A stretch of DNA of 64,000 nt from Bacterioplanoides sp965200585 (GTDB lineage: Bacteria > Pseudomonadota > Gammaproteobacteria > Pseudomonadales > Oceanobacteraceae): NCBI RefSeq assembly GCF_965200585.1, contig NZ_OZ241361.1. One strand, 5' to 3'. A model generated the notes under the pieces. The model made no database searches and was not told the origin of the DNA. It worked only from the letters and a program-made list of their open reading frames with translations. Below, piece after piece: positions 25,531-34,367 of this stretch (position 1 is the first letter of the stretch; the number at the start of each line of letters is the position of its first letter). Position numbers and translations under genes: made by a program.

Positions 25531-28047
25531 ATGAAAAAAACAATACTAGGGATGTCACTGATGGCTTCGGTGTCATCGGCGCACGCCGCATTATTGATTA
25601 ATGAAGTGGATGCAGATCAGGCCAGCACCGATAACGCTGAGTTTGTTGAACTTTACGACGGTGGTGAAGGTAACACCGTACTGGACGGACACTCGCTGGT
25701 GCTGTTTAACGGGTCTAACGACAGCAGTTATAAAGCCATTGATTTAACCGGCTACCGCACCAACAGCGACGGATTTTTTGTGCTGTGTGGAAATGCGGCT
25801 AATACGGAAAATTGTGATCTGGATGTCAGCCCTGATACCAATCTGATTCAGAATGGCGCAGACGCGGTCGCGCTGTATCAGTCCGGAGCGGCTAATTATC
25901 CCAATGGCAGCACTGTTAATGCAGAAAACCTGGTAGACGCTCTGGTATATGACACCAGTGATGCCGACGATGCTGTTTTGCTGAGTTTATTAAATCCGGG
26001 CCAGGCGCAGGTGAATGAAAACGAAAACGGCAATAAAGACACGGAATCTAACCAGCGTTGTGGTGACGGTATTGCCGGTAATACCGATGGTTATCGTCAG
26101 GCTGCTCCGACCCCGGGTGCTGCTAATCGCTGTGATGTTGCGCCACAACCAGTGATTGGTCAATGCGGAGAAAGTTCGCAGAGCCAGTTTGCCTTAATCA
26201 GTGAGGTACAGGGCGAAATTACCGATTCGCTGAACGATGACAGTCCGTTATCAGGCCAGCAAGTTATTGTTGAAGCGATTGTGACGCTTGATAAACAGGG
26301 TGGTCAGCTGGCGAATGGCGATGATTCCTTCCAGTACAGTGGTTTTTGGTTACAGGAAGAGAGTGAAGATAGCGATAACAATGCACGTACGTCAGAGGCG
26401 GTGTTTGTATTCGATTTCCGCAATGCGGTGAATGTTGGTGATAAAGTCCGCCTGTTAGCCAGCGTTGACGAATTTAATGACACGACTCAGTTAGAGAATG
26501 TCAGTGATTTGATTATCTGCTCTTCCGATAACACACTACCGGCACCGGTTGCTGTGAGCTTGCCGGTAACGGATTTGGCGGATTGGGAAGCGCTGGAAGG
26601 GATGCGTGTTACCAATAATCAGAATCTGGTGGTGAGCGATTTATTTGGCACCGGCTTTGGTTTTGGTAATAACGGTGAGTTTGTGGTGTCGTCACGCCTG
26701 CATTTTCAACCCACAGAAATTGCGCTGCCGGGCTCCCCGGAAGCTGCAACTGCTGCCGCCGAACGTCCGCTGGATGTGTTGTTAATTGACGATGGTGTGG
26801 CAGCTCGTTATCCATCATTCATTCCTTTTCCGGATGACAGTGGCTTTGCCGCCGATAACCCGATGCGTATTGGTTATGAAGTGCCGGAATTTACCGGTGT
26901 GATTGCTGAATTCCGTGATAACTACCAATTAATTCCGGAGTCCGTCACCATCGTTGCAGCAAATGAGCGTACGCTGGCACCGGTTGTGGACGATGAAGCC
27001 AATCTGGTTGTGGTGGGCATGAATGTGCTGAATTACTTTAATGGTGATGGCCAGGGAGGTGGTTTCCCAACGGTACGAGGTGCCCGCACTGCTGAAGCAT
27101 TTGCGTTGCAAAGTCAGAAAATTGTGGCGGCATTACAGGCTATGAATGCTGATGTGATTGCCTTGATGGAGCTGGAAAATGACGGCTTTGGTGAAAACAG
27201 CGCTATCCAGACACTGGTGAATGAACTGAATGCATTACAGGCCGAAGGTGATGAATACAGCATTATTAATCCGGGAGTTGAGCAGATTGGCAGCGATGCT
27301 ATTGCTGTGGGGTTAATTTACCGCGCAGAAAAACTGACCGCCGTTGGTGAAACTGTGATTCTGGATAGTGCTAATTCGCCGTTAGACAGTGACGGTAATC
27401 CATTATTTATTGATGATAAAAACCGGCCTTCATTAATTCAGACCTTTGAATTTATGGAAGAGAATTTAACCATCTCGGTGAATCACCTGAAGTCTAAGGG
27501 CTCAGCCTGTGGTGAAGAAAATGAAGGTGCTGATGGACAGGGTAACTGTAACCAGACCCGTCGTAAGGCCGCTCAGGCGCTGGTCAGCTTTTTAGCCACA
27601 CAGCCCACTGGTATCGACACCGATCAGGTTATGATTCTGGGAGATCTGAATGCTTACAGTCAGGAAGATCCGATGCAGGAGTTTTATAACCAGCAATTTA
27701 CCAATCTGAAATACACTGATAGAGCTCAGGAAGAGCAGCCGTATTCGTTTTCTTTCAGTGGTTTTTTAGGTTCGCTGGATCATGCGCTGGCTTCTGACAG
27801 CTTGCTGGAAAACGTGGTGAGTGTGGATGCCTGGCATATTAACTCGGTTGAAGATTCACTGATGGACTATCAGACTGAAGAAAACGGCCAGAACTTCCGC
27901 TCAGTGGATAATTACGCTGCGCCGGATGCTTATCGCTCTTCTGACCATGATCCGATTGTCGTTGGCCTGAAATACGAAGAAGTGGGTGGCTCTCTGTTCT
28001 GGTTGCTGGTTCTGATGCCTGTTGCAGGATTCGTTCGTCGTCGTTAA
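25531..28047 (+). CDS. ExeM/NucH-type extracellular nuclease with GlyGly-CTERM tail
   Basis: A large secreted DNase-like protein of 838 residues. It has a signal peptide (KKTILGMSLMASVSSAHA), a lamin-tail domain (about 20-150, LLINEVDADQASTDNAEFVELYD), an OB-fold-like middle region, and an endonuclease/exonuclease/phosphatase domain from about residue 490, with MELENDGFGEN, NHLKSKGSACG, LGDLNAYSQEDP and SSDHDPIVVGL carrying the catalytic residues. The C-terminus ends GGSLFWLLVLMPVAGFVRRR, the pattern of GlyGly-CTERM sorting signals cut by rhombosortase after type II secretion. AGGAGG lies 5 bases before ATG 25531. It probably serves DNA breakdown for nutrients or biofilm turnover. Confidence 0.9.
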   Translation: MKKTILGMSLMASVSSAHAALLINEVDADQASTDNAEFVELYDGGEGNTVLDGHSLVLFNGSNDSSYKAIDLTGYRTNSDGFFVLCGNAANTENCDLDVSPDTNLIQNGADAVALYQSGAANYPNGSTVNAENLVDALVYDTSDADDAVLLSLLNPGQAQVNENENGNKDTESNQRCGDGIAGNTDGYRQAAPTPGAANRCDVAPQPVIGQCGESSQSQFALISEVQGEITDSLNDDSPLSGQQVIVEAIVTLDKQGGQLANGDDSFQYSGFWLQEESEDSDNNARTSEAVFVFDFRNAVNVGDKVRLLASVDEFNDTTQLENVSDLIICSSDNTLPAPVAVSLPVTDLADWEALEGMRVTNNQNLVVSDLFGTGFGFGNNGEFVVSSRLHFQPTEIALPGSPEAATAAAERPLDVLLIDDGVAARYPSFIPFPDDSGFAADNPMRIGYEVPEFTGVIAEFRDNYQLIPESVTIVAANERTLAPVVDDEANLVVVGMNVLNYFNGDGQGGGFPTVRGARTAEAFALQSQKIVAALQAMNADVIALMELENDGFGENSAIQTLVNELNALQAEGDEYSIINPGVEQIGSDAIAVGLIYRAEKLTAVGETVILDSANSPLDSDGNPLFIDDKNRPSLIQTFEFMEENLTISVNHLKSKGSACGEENEGADGQGNCNQTRRKAAQALVSFLATQPTGIDTDQVMILGDLNAYSQEDPMQEFYNQQFTNLKYTDRAQEEQPYSFSFSGFLGSLDHALASDSLLENVVSVDAWHINSVEDSLMDYQTEENGQNFRSVDNYAAPDAYRSSDHDPIVVGLKYEEVGGSLFWLLVLMPVAGFVRRR

Positions 28048-28070
28048 CTGATCTGAGGTTTTGTCAATCC

Positions 28071-28119
28071 GGGTTCCGGTTGTTACTCTCATTGAGAGTA
28101 TCAGCCGGAACCCGTTTTT
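28071..28119 (+). terminator. Intrinsic terminator after the nuclease gene
   Basis: Outer stem GGGTTCCGG (28071-28079) pairs with CCGGAACCC (28105-28113) and is followed by GTTTTT (28114-28119). Inside it, ACTCTC (28085-28090) and GAGAGT (28094-28099) form a second stem. It ends just two bases before the ATG of the next gene. Confidence 0.8.
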
Positions 28120-28121
28120 AC

Positions 28122-29243
28122 ATGAACCAGACCAGTCAAATCCTTTCTACTCAACAAACTCCTGCTGCTTCACAGCGCCACAGACAGTACAACAGGCAAC
28201 GCAACAGTGGATTCGATGTTGCCCGGGCGCTGGCTATTTTTGGCATGGTGATTGTGAACTTTAAAATCGCTATGAATGCCGAGTCTGGTACGGCTTTGGG
28301 ATTGTGGTTTGCCAGCCTGTTTGAAGGCCGGGCTTCGGCATTATTTGTTATGCTGGCAGGTATCGGAATTACTTTTCTGACGCGACAGGCACGAGCATCC
28401 AACAATCCTGAAGAAATTCGCGTGAAACGCATGTCGCTGATAAAGCGAGGGCTATTGCTGATTGTATTAGGGCTAGCTTATATCCCAGTTTGGGAAGCGG
28501 ATATTCTTCATTTTTACGGTGTTTATTTTTTATTGGCAACGGCAGTATTTATGGTCTCCGGACGTTTTTTGCTGCGGTTAACGATGGCGCTGATTATGGC
28601 TTTCCCGGTGATGATGCTGGTGTTTGATTATGATCAGAACTGGCATTGGCCAACATTCAGCTATCAGAATTTCTGGACGCTTGATGGTATGATTCGCCAT
28701 CTTTTCTTTAATGGGTTTCACCCATTTTTTCCCTGGGCCGGATTTTTGGTATTGGGAATGTGGCTGGGGCGTCAGGAATTAAATGATACAGCTGTCCAGC
28801 GCCGCTTGTTTGTATCCGCATTGGTGGTGTTTTTGGTTGTTGAAAGTGTCTTTTATGGGCTCAGACTCATTGCTCCTGCGGAATTACAACCTGTGCTGAG
28901 CATCAGCATTATTCCACCATTACCACAATATATGATATCCGCTGCCAGTACTGCAGTGATGATATTACTGGCTTGTTTGGTGTTGACGACACGCTTTCCG
29001 AATGCACGTATTATTCAGTGGCTGGCCAGCACCGGGCAGTTGGCGCTCACCTTATACGTTGCTCATGTCTTGTTGGGGATGGGAACATTAGAAGCGATTG
29101 GGCAGCTATACAATCAAACCATTGAGTTTGCCTTATTCAGTGCCGCTGTGTTTTCCGTCAGCGGTATAGCCTTCAGCGTGATCTGGTTACGTTATTTTCG
29201 ACAGGGGCCATTGGAATGGCTGTTCCGTTATCTATCACGCTGA
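28122..29243 (+). CDS. DUF418 family membrane protein
   Basis: A 373-residue polytopic inner-membrane protein with about ten hydrophobic segments. The pattern FDVARALAIFGMVIVNF near residue 32, ADILHFYG in the middle and the C-terminal half (GQLALTLYVAHVLLGMG ... RYFRQGPLEWLFRYLS) fit the YeiB/DUF418 family, acyltransferase-3-like membrane proteins of unknown function. The start ATG 28122 lies directly behind the terminator of the nuclease gene and has no good ribosome site; a TTG at 28080 would place the whole terminator inside the gene. Its expression must involve a promoter in or behind that hairpin, or read-through. Confidence 0.85.
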   Translation: MNQTSQILSTQQTPAASQRHRQYNRQRNSGFDVARALAIFGMVIVNFKIAMNAESGTALGLWFASLFEGRASALFVMLAGIGITFLTRQARASNNPEEIRVKRMSLIKRGLLLIVLGLAYIPVWEADILHFYGVYFLLATAVFMVSGRFLLRLTMALIMAFPVMMLVFDYDQNWHWPTFSYQNFWTLDGMIRHLFFNGFHPFFPWAGFLVLGMWLGRQELNDTAVQRRLFVSALVVFLVVESVFYGLRLIAPAELQPVLSISIIPPLPQYMISAASTAVMILLACLVLTTRFPNARIIQWLASTGQLALTLYVAHVLLGMGTLEAIGQLYNQTIEFALFSAAVFSVSGIAFSVIWLRYFRQGPLEWLFRYLSR

Positions 29244-29256
29244 CCTGTATTAAGCA

Positions 29257-30618
29257 TTAGTCCGAAGTCGCTGCATTAAAGACCTGATAATTGTTTTTAC
29301 CCTGTTGTTTTGCCTGATACATCGCCAGATCAGCTGCGTGCATAATATCGGTGACGGTCATGCCGTGCTCCGGATAAAACGCCACCCCAAAACTGCCCGA
29401 GAGCGGGAAGTGTTCGTAAGGTGCAGGCAGTGGGTCGCTTAACAAGGTTAAAATGGTGTCACAAAGTGGCTGAATAGACGCCTGAGAAGACAGCTCCGGG
29501 ATCAGCATCACAAATTCATCACCACCAAGTCGGGATAAAGTGATGTTTTTATAGCCCGCCGTTTCACAATATTGATGCAGCCGGTTTGCCATTTCACGCA
29601 GCACAACATCGCCATGATGATGCCCGAGCTGATCATTAATTTGTTTAAAACCATCCAGATCAATAAAAATCAGACACGCATGTGTGGTCTTATTGCCAGA
29701 CAGCAGAGACTCTAATTTGGCGGTAAAGTAGCGACGATTATTTAAACCGGTGAGCTGATCAACTTCACTGATTCTTTTCTGCTCGCTCAGGCGGGTTCTT
29801 AACTGATAGCGATTAAAAATAAAGACGACCATGATTAACGCCAGAATCGCCGAATATGTCATCAGAAATAATTTAAGATTCTGTGCGTGAGAAAGTTTTT
29901 TATTGTGCTTCTGACGCAACAGCTGATCTAAATTATGCAGGTTTTTCTGTATCGGGTTATTCAGAATCGCATATAAAAACTGAGCTTCCTGCTGTTGATA
30001 TTGCAGCAGGCGTTGTGCATGAGAAATAAAGCTGGTTAACGACTCATTGTCTGCATAACGATCCTTCATCAGTTTTGACAGCTGGCTTTTGCCGCGACTC
30101 ATGCTGGCAATATCCGACAGTGCCCTGTTATTAATTAAATCCAAATTGATTTGCGCAATCAGCTCTTTTTGCTTCTGGTTAACATTGTGCTCTTGCTGAT
30201 GAAATATCTGGTGCTGGAGCTGAGGTAAATAGCGTAAGGAATTACTCAGCAGGGCCTGAGTTGATTTAAATCCTTCAATGGCCAGCAGGCGTTTGTCGTG
30301 GGAAACCTCAAGCGCGGCCAGTGCTATTTGTACGTCTTCCTCAGGCTGAAGCAGTTGTTGCTGCAACTGCTGCAGATGGTTTCTGGCTAAACGCTGGTTG
30401 TCTGCCAGTGTGTCGTAATTCTGATCGAGGCCAGTGCGTGCGCGTAGTACCGCTTCTGACAGCGCAGAATGTTGCTGGCGTAATTGTGCTAGCGCGCTGA
30501 ATTTATAATTATCCTGCATGATGCTGTCATTCGAGCTGTGCTGCAGTAGCCACAACAACGGGAAAGATAAAAAAACGGTGACAGCAATGCTGCCAAGAAG
30601 GCTACTGTTATTGCTCAT
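29257..30618 (-). CDS. Diguanylate cyclase with periplasmic helical sensor
   Basis: Makes cyclic di-GMP. The 453-residue protein has membrane helices at about 7-24 and 252-270 flanking a long, glutamine-rich all-helical periplasmic domain (similar in style to DAHL-type sensors), followed by a GGDEF domain with the intact motif RLGGDEFVM and DLDGFKQINDQLGHHHGD. The allosteric I-site (RxxD nine to six residues before GGDEF) is absent (Y and I at those places), so product inhibition at that site is unlikely. The gene start overlaps the end of the di-heme peroxidase gene by 11 bases. A periplasmic link between the two is inferred. Confidence 0.92.
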   Translation of the reverse strand: MSNNSSLLGSIAVTVFLSFPLLWLLQHSSNDSIMQDNYKFSALAQLRQQHSALSEAVLRARTGLDQNYDTLADNQRLARNHLQQLQQQLLQPEEDVQIALAALEVSHDKRLLAIEGFKSTQALLSNSLRYLPQLQHQIFHQQEHNVNQKQKELIAQINLDLINNRALSDIASMSRGKSQLSKLMKDRYADNESLTSFISHAQRLLQYQQQEAQFLYAILNNPIQKNLHNLDQLLRQKHNKKLSHAQNLKLFLMTYSAILALIMVVFIFNRYQLRTRLSEQKRISEVDQLTGLNNRRYFTAKLESLLSGNKTTHACLIFIDLDGFKQINDQLGHHHGDVVLREMANRLHQYCETAGYKNITLSRLGGDEFVMLIPELSSQASIQPLCDTILTLLSDPLPAPYEHFPLSGSFGVAFYPEHGMTVTDIMHAADLAMYQAKQQGKNNYQVFNAATSD

Positions 30619-31594
30619 AAGGAATGCCGGTCAGGCTGTTGAGGAAGGCGGCAATATCCGCAAGATCCTGCGGTTGTGGCTCAATGCCTAACTGATAACG
30701 AAACATAATATGAATGGCATCTTCCAGGCTCTCGGCTGAACCGTCGTGAAAATAGGGGGCAGTCAGCGCGACATTACGCAGGCCCGGCACCCGAAACACG
30801 TGTTTGTCGCGAGCTTGTTTGGTCACTGCATAAAAGCCCTGATGGCGAGGAAAGTCACGTTCTTCATCAGGAATATAGTGGCGTATCACCCCCAGCTTCT
30901 GACGCAGGTTTCCACCTAAAGCCACGCCCTGATGGCAGCTGACACAGCCAAAATGTTTGAATTTTTTCAGACCGGCTTTTTCCTGTTGTGATAATCGCTG
31001 AATATCTCCCAGCAGATACGCATCAAAACGAGAAGGCTGAGTGAGAGATTTCATATAACTCACCACCGCATCTGTGATACTGGCTTTATCAACATCAGTG
31101 TAGTTAGCCTTGTGAAATAAGGCAGGATACTCTTCATGCTTAGCCAAACGCTCAATCAACTCAGGCCAATTCATACCCATGACTTTGGGGTTAGTAAGTA
31201 CGGCATCAAAGTGTCGCTCAAGCGTTGCAAATTTACCGCTCCAGTTCTGATATAACAGCAGGCTGCTGTATGCAATACCGGGGGAATTCAGCATGGAGAG
31301 TTTGCCAAACCGATCGTGAGTTAACGGAGTATTCAGGCCATAGCCATAGTGTTTAAGGTGACAGTGTTCACAGCTAATAGACTGATCGATCGACAACAGC
31401 GGGTCGCTGAACAGTTTTTGCCCAAGCGTTGCCTGATCATCAGGAATCTCAAAAGGAATCAGTGGTGAAAAGATGCGCTGGTCTACCAGCACATACTCTT
31501 CGGCATTATCGACATCTGTCTGCAACGGGGTGGTTGCCCAGGCTATCGGCGTCAGCAAACTGCTTAAAATAATGATAAAAAACTTAATGGGCAT
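30608..31594 (-). CDS. Di-heme cytochrome c peroxidase / MauG family protein
   Basis: Periplasmic di-heme protein of 328 residues. A signal peptide (IKFFIIILSSLLTPIAWA) is followed by two CxxCH heme sites, C75-H79 (CEHCH) and C217-H221 (CVSCH). The segments LGQKLFSDPLLS, LNSPGIAYS and FRVPGLRNVALTAPYFHDGS are typical of bacterial cytochrome c peroxidases and MauG-like enzymes. Peroxide reduction is the family reaction, but some members oxidise other substrates. It is cotranscribed with the diguanylate cyclase gene, with an 11-base overlap. Confidence 0.92.
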   Translation of the reverse strand: MPIKFFIIILSSLLTPIAWATTPLQTDVDNAEEYVLVDQRIFSPLIPFEIPDDQATLGQKLFSDPLLSIDQSISCEHCHLKHYGYGLNTPLTHDRFGKLSMLNSPGIAYSSLLLYQNWSGKFATLERHFDAVLTNPKVMGMNWPELIERLAKHEEYPALFHKANYTDVDKASITDAVVSYMKSLTQPSRFDAYLLGDIQRLSQQEKAGLKKFKHFGCVSCHQGVALGGNLRQKLGVIRHYIPDEERDFPRHQGFYAVTKQARDKHVFRVPGLRNVALTAPYFHDGSAESLEDAIHIMFRYQLGIEPQPQDLADIAAFLNSLTGIPYEQ

Positions 31595-31785
31595 AAAAAC
31601 TCCGATAACCTGTATTCAGATTAACAACCCTGCGCAAAGGTTCAACCTTGCTTGATTACAAATTGTAACCCCTCAATGTAAAACGCTACATCCGGGTTTT
31701 TACCGCTTGTCTGATTGGTTGTCGGGCAATGCTTATGGTAATGTCCGCGACCTTTTGATATTTCAGTGAATGGGCAGGTCGCAGT

Positions 31786-33156
31786 ATGATCTCGGGTTTT
31801 GATTTTGGCACGTCTAATTGTGCCCTGGGTGTTCTTCCTGCGGGACAACAAGCGGTGTCTTTATTGCCACTTGAGCAGGGAAAAGCGTTCTTGCCATCTG
31901 CCCTGTATGCGTTATCGCGCGAGCTGATCAGTGAGTACGTTGGCTTGCATATTGCCGATGACAGTACACGTCAGGACTTTATTGAGCGGCGCAAAAGCAA
32001 TCTGGCTCAGGCCCGGCGGGTACGTCAGGAAGAGGGCTTTGCCGCCGACGAGCAGAGTCTGTTTTTTGGCCGGGAAGCGTTTCAGCAATACTTCGACTGG
32101 CCGGAAGATGGCTACTTCGTTAAATCTCCTAAATCGTTTCTTGGTGCCAGCGGCTTGCAGGCGCCACAGCTCGCCTTCTTTGAAGATATCGTCAGTGCCA
32201 TGATGCAGCATGTAAAGCGTCGTGCTGATCAGCAGGCGGGTGCAGAGATTACCCACACGGTTATTGGTCGGCCGGTGAACTTTCAGGGGTTGAACGCCAG
32301 TGAAAGTAACCAGCAAGCGCTGGATATTCTGTCGGTGGCGGCCCGTCGTGCCGGTTTTAAAGAAGTTGAATTCTTATATGAGCCGATTGCCGCCGGTTTG
32401 TATTACGAGCAGGCGCTGCAACAGAATCAAACCGTGCTGGTGGTCGATGTCGGTGGTGGTACCACCGACTGCGCATTGGTGCGTATGGGGCCGGACTATT
32501 GCCACAAAGACAACCGTGAAGCCGACTTCCTTGGCCATAGCGGTGAGCGGGTAGGCGGTAACGATCTGGATATTCAGCTGGCAGCGCATCAGTTATTGCC
32601 ACTGTTTGGCTCGGAATCACTGATGAAAACCGGCAAGCCAGTACCGAAGCAGGCCTTCTTTAATGCGGTTGCCACCAACGACGTCAGTGCGCAAACCACT
32701 TTTAATAGCCTGGAAACCGGCTTGTATCTCGATCAGCTGGTACGGGATAACGCCGAACCGGATCTGATTCGCCGCTTTGTGCGCCTACGTGAAGAGCGCC
32801 AGAACCATCATCTGGTGCGCAGTGCGGAGCAGGCCAAAATTGCCTTGTCGGATAATGATCAGACCCAGGTCGATTTAGCCTATGCGGAAGCGGCGTTGTC
32901 GCATGATATTAGTCGCAATGCTTACGCCGAAGCGGTTGAACGCCCGGTTGATAAAATGGTGGCCTTGATGGATGAAGCGCTGGCACAGGGCGGCTGTCAG
33001 CCAGATTGCATCTATGTAACCGGCGGTACTGCGCAATCACCGGTTGTGCGCGCAGCGATTGAACGCAAACTGGGTAATATTCCCGTTGTTGATGGTGATC
33101 ACTTTGGCAGTGTGGCGGCGGGCCTGACCGTTTGGGCGAACCGGATTTACGGTTGA
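31786..33156 (+). CDS. yegD: Hsp70-family protein YegD
   Basis: A 456-residue actin-like ATPase of the Hsp70 superfamily. The phosphate-1 segment GFDFGTSNCALGV is at 4-16, phosphate-2 is VVDVGGGTTDCALV near 220-233, and the adenosine segment VTGGTAQSPVVRA is near 413-425. It lacks the substrate-binding lid region of DnaK, as does E. coli YegD, an uncharacterised chaperone-like protein. It is a single gene transcribed divergently from the peroxidase/cyclase pair. Confidence 0.92.
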   Translation: MISGFDFGTSNCALGVLPAGQQAVSLLPLEQGKAFLPSALYALSRELISEYVGLHIADDSTRQDFIERRKSNLAQARRVRQEEGFAADEQSLFFGREAFQQYFDWPEDGYFVKSPKSFLGASGLQAPQLAFFEDIVSAMMQHVKRRADQQAGAEITHTVIGRPVNFQGLNASESNQQALDILSVAARRAGFKEVEFLYEPIAAGLYYEQALQQNQTVLVVDVGGGTTDCALVRMGPDYCHKDNREADFLGHSGERVGGNDLDIQLAAHQLLPLFGSESLMKTGKPVPKQAFFNAVATNDVSAQTTFNSLETGLYLDQLVRDNAEPDLIRRFVRLREERQNHHLVRSAEQAKIALSDNDQTQVDLAYAEAALSHDISRNAYAEAVERPVDKMVALMDEALAQGGCQPDCIYVTGGTAQSPVVRAAIERKLGNIPVVDGDHFGSVAAGLTVWANRIYG

Positions 33157-33208
33157 TAATTTTATACCGTTATCAAGATGGCGTAATGCTAATGTTTACT
33201 GGCCGCTT

Positions 33209-33233
33209 TCGGCTGTCTTAAACAGACAGCCGA
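33209..33233. terminator. Hairpin between convergent yegD and DUF389 genes
   Basis: A perfect 10-bp stem, TCGGCTGTCT (33209-33218) and AGACAGCCGA (33224-33233), with a 5-base loop containing the stop of the minus-strand gene. No T run follows on either strand, so termination is inferred from position only. Confidence 0.5.
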
Positions 33234-34171
33234 TAAATCAATAAACCAATCAAGCCACACCAGAACAGAGTGCCCACAATAAAGATGGTCAGGGCGGTTC
33301 GTTGTTTTTCCACTTCGCGCGGCTTAATGCCTTTAATCCGCATCGTGACCTGCGCCGTCAGATTCACCGAAGCAATGTTCGCCAATAACAGCAAGGCAGC
33401 ACCTTCGGCTTGTGGCAATGCGCCGATGCCCAGGCAAATACCTAAGGTCACAGTTGGCGGTAATAAGGCAACAGCCACCATAACTCCGACTAATACCGAA
33501 GAAACGCCGGTAGTGATGGATAACGCTGCGGCTGCGCCGGATGCTAAGGCCAGAGCCAGTGCTTCCATACCGACGTGTGTGCGTGACATCAGTTCGGGTG
33601 TCAGCGTGATGTTCGGATAGATAAACGCCAGTAATACCGATAGCACCAGAGCAAAGGCAACGCCTATCACCAGAGTTCTGGCCGCGTTTACGATGCCTTT
33701 GACTTGCCCCAACGTGGTCGAGAGCGACAACGCCAGATTGGGGCCAAGCAGAGGTGCAATTACCATTGCGCCAATAATAACGGCCACATTATTTTCAATT
33801 AAACCGATGGCCGCCACGATGGTGCTCAGGAACACCAACATCAGATAATGACCATCGAGCTTGCCCTGAGTTTTCAGCTCGCTGAGTAATGCTTCACGAG
33901 ATTGCGTGCTGGTATTGTTGCCGCTGCTCTTATCGTAGGGCAGGGCAATTTCGAGTGGGTAGGCCAGAACCCTGAAATTACTTTTACCTTCCATCAGAGC
34001 TTGCAGCTGATCGAGTAGTTTTTGTGAGCGCGATTTTTCAATCAGAATTTTAATGCCAATCTGTTTGTCGCTGGAGCTGCTGATCCAGTGGTCTCGGGCA
34101 TTATTCTGTTTTGCGAGGCGGATAATGGCGTCTTCGTGACTTGCGGGTGCGATGGCTTCGATAGTGATCAT
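33218..34171 (-). CDS. DUF389 family membrane protein (TIGR00341-like)
   Basis: A 317-residue protein with a soluble N-terminal part (about 1-100) and about six to seven membrane helices from residue 107 onward. The signature GLIENNVAVIIGAMVIAPLLGPNLALSL (about 122-150) and the second glycine/alanine-rich block ALALASGAAAALSITTGVSSVLVGVMVAVALLPP are typical of DUF389 proteins. Their function is unknown. It is transcribed divergently from selO. Confidence 0.88.
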   Translation of the reverse strand: MITIEAIAPASHEDAIIRLAKQNNARDHWISSSSDKQIGIKILIEKSRSQKLLDQLQALMEGKSNFRVLAYPLEIALPYDKSSGNNTSTQSREALLSELKTQGKLDGHYLMLVFLSTIVAAIGLIENNVAVIIGAMVIAPLLGPNLALSLSTTLGQVKGIVNAARTLVIGVAFALVLSVLLAFIYPNITLTPELMSRTHVGMEALALALASGAAAALSITTGVSSVLVGVMVAVALLPPTVTLGICLGIGALPQAEGAALLLLANIASVNLTAQVTMRIKGIKPREVEKQRTALTIFIVGTLFWCGLIGLLIYRLSV

Positions 34172-34367
34172 AACGCGTTTAAATACCGTGTCCGTGGTGA
34201 CTGAGGGTGATTTTAACGTTCACTTTGTTTCGATGACCAGCCTCTTTGTTGAAGCGATATGCTGTTCGCCGGAATATCTGGTGAGCGTAAGACAGTGTCA
34301 GGTTTGTGTTTTTCAAGTACGCTGCCGAGTAAACTGACCCATATTGTTTACTGCCGGGCAACCTTTC

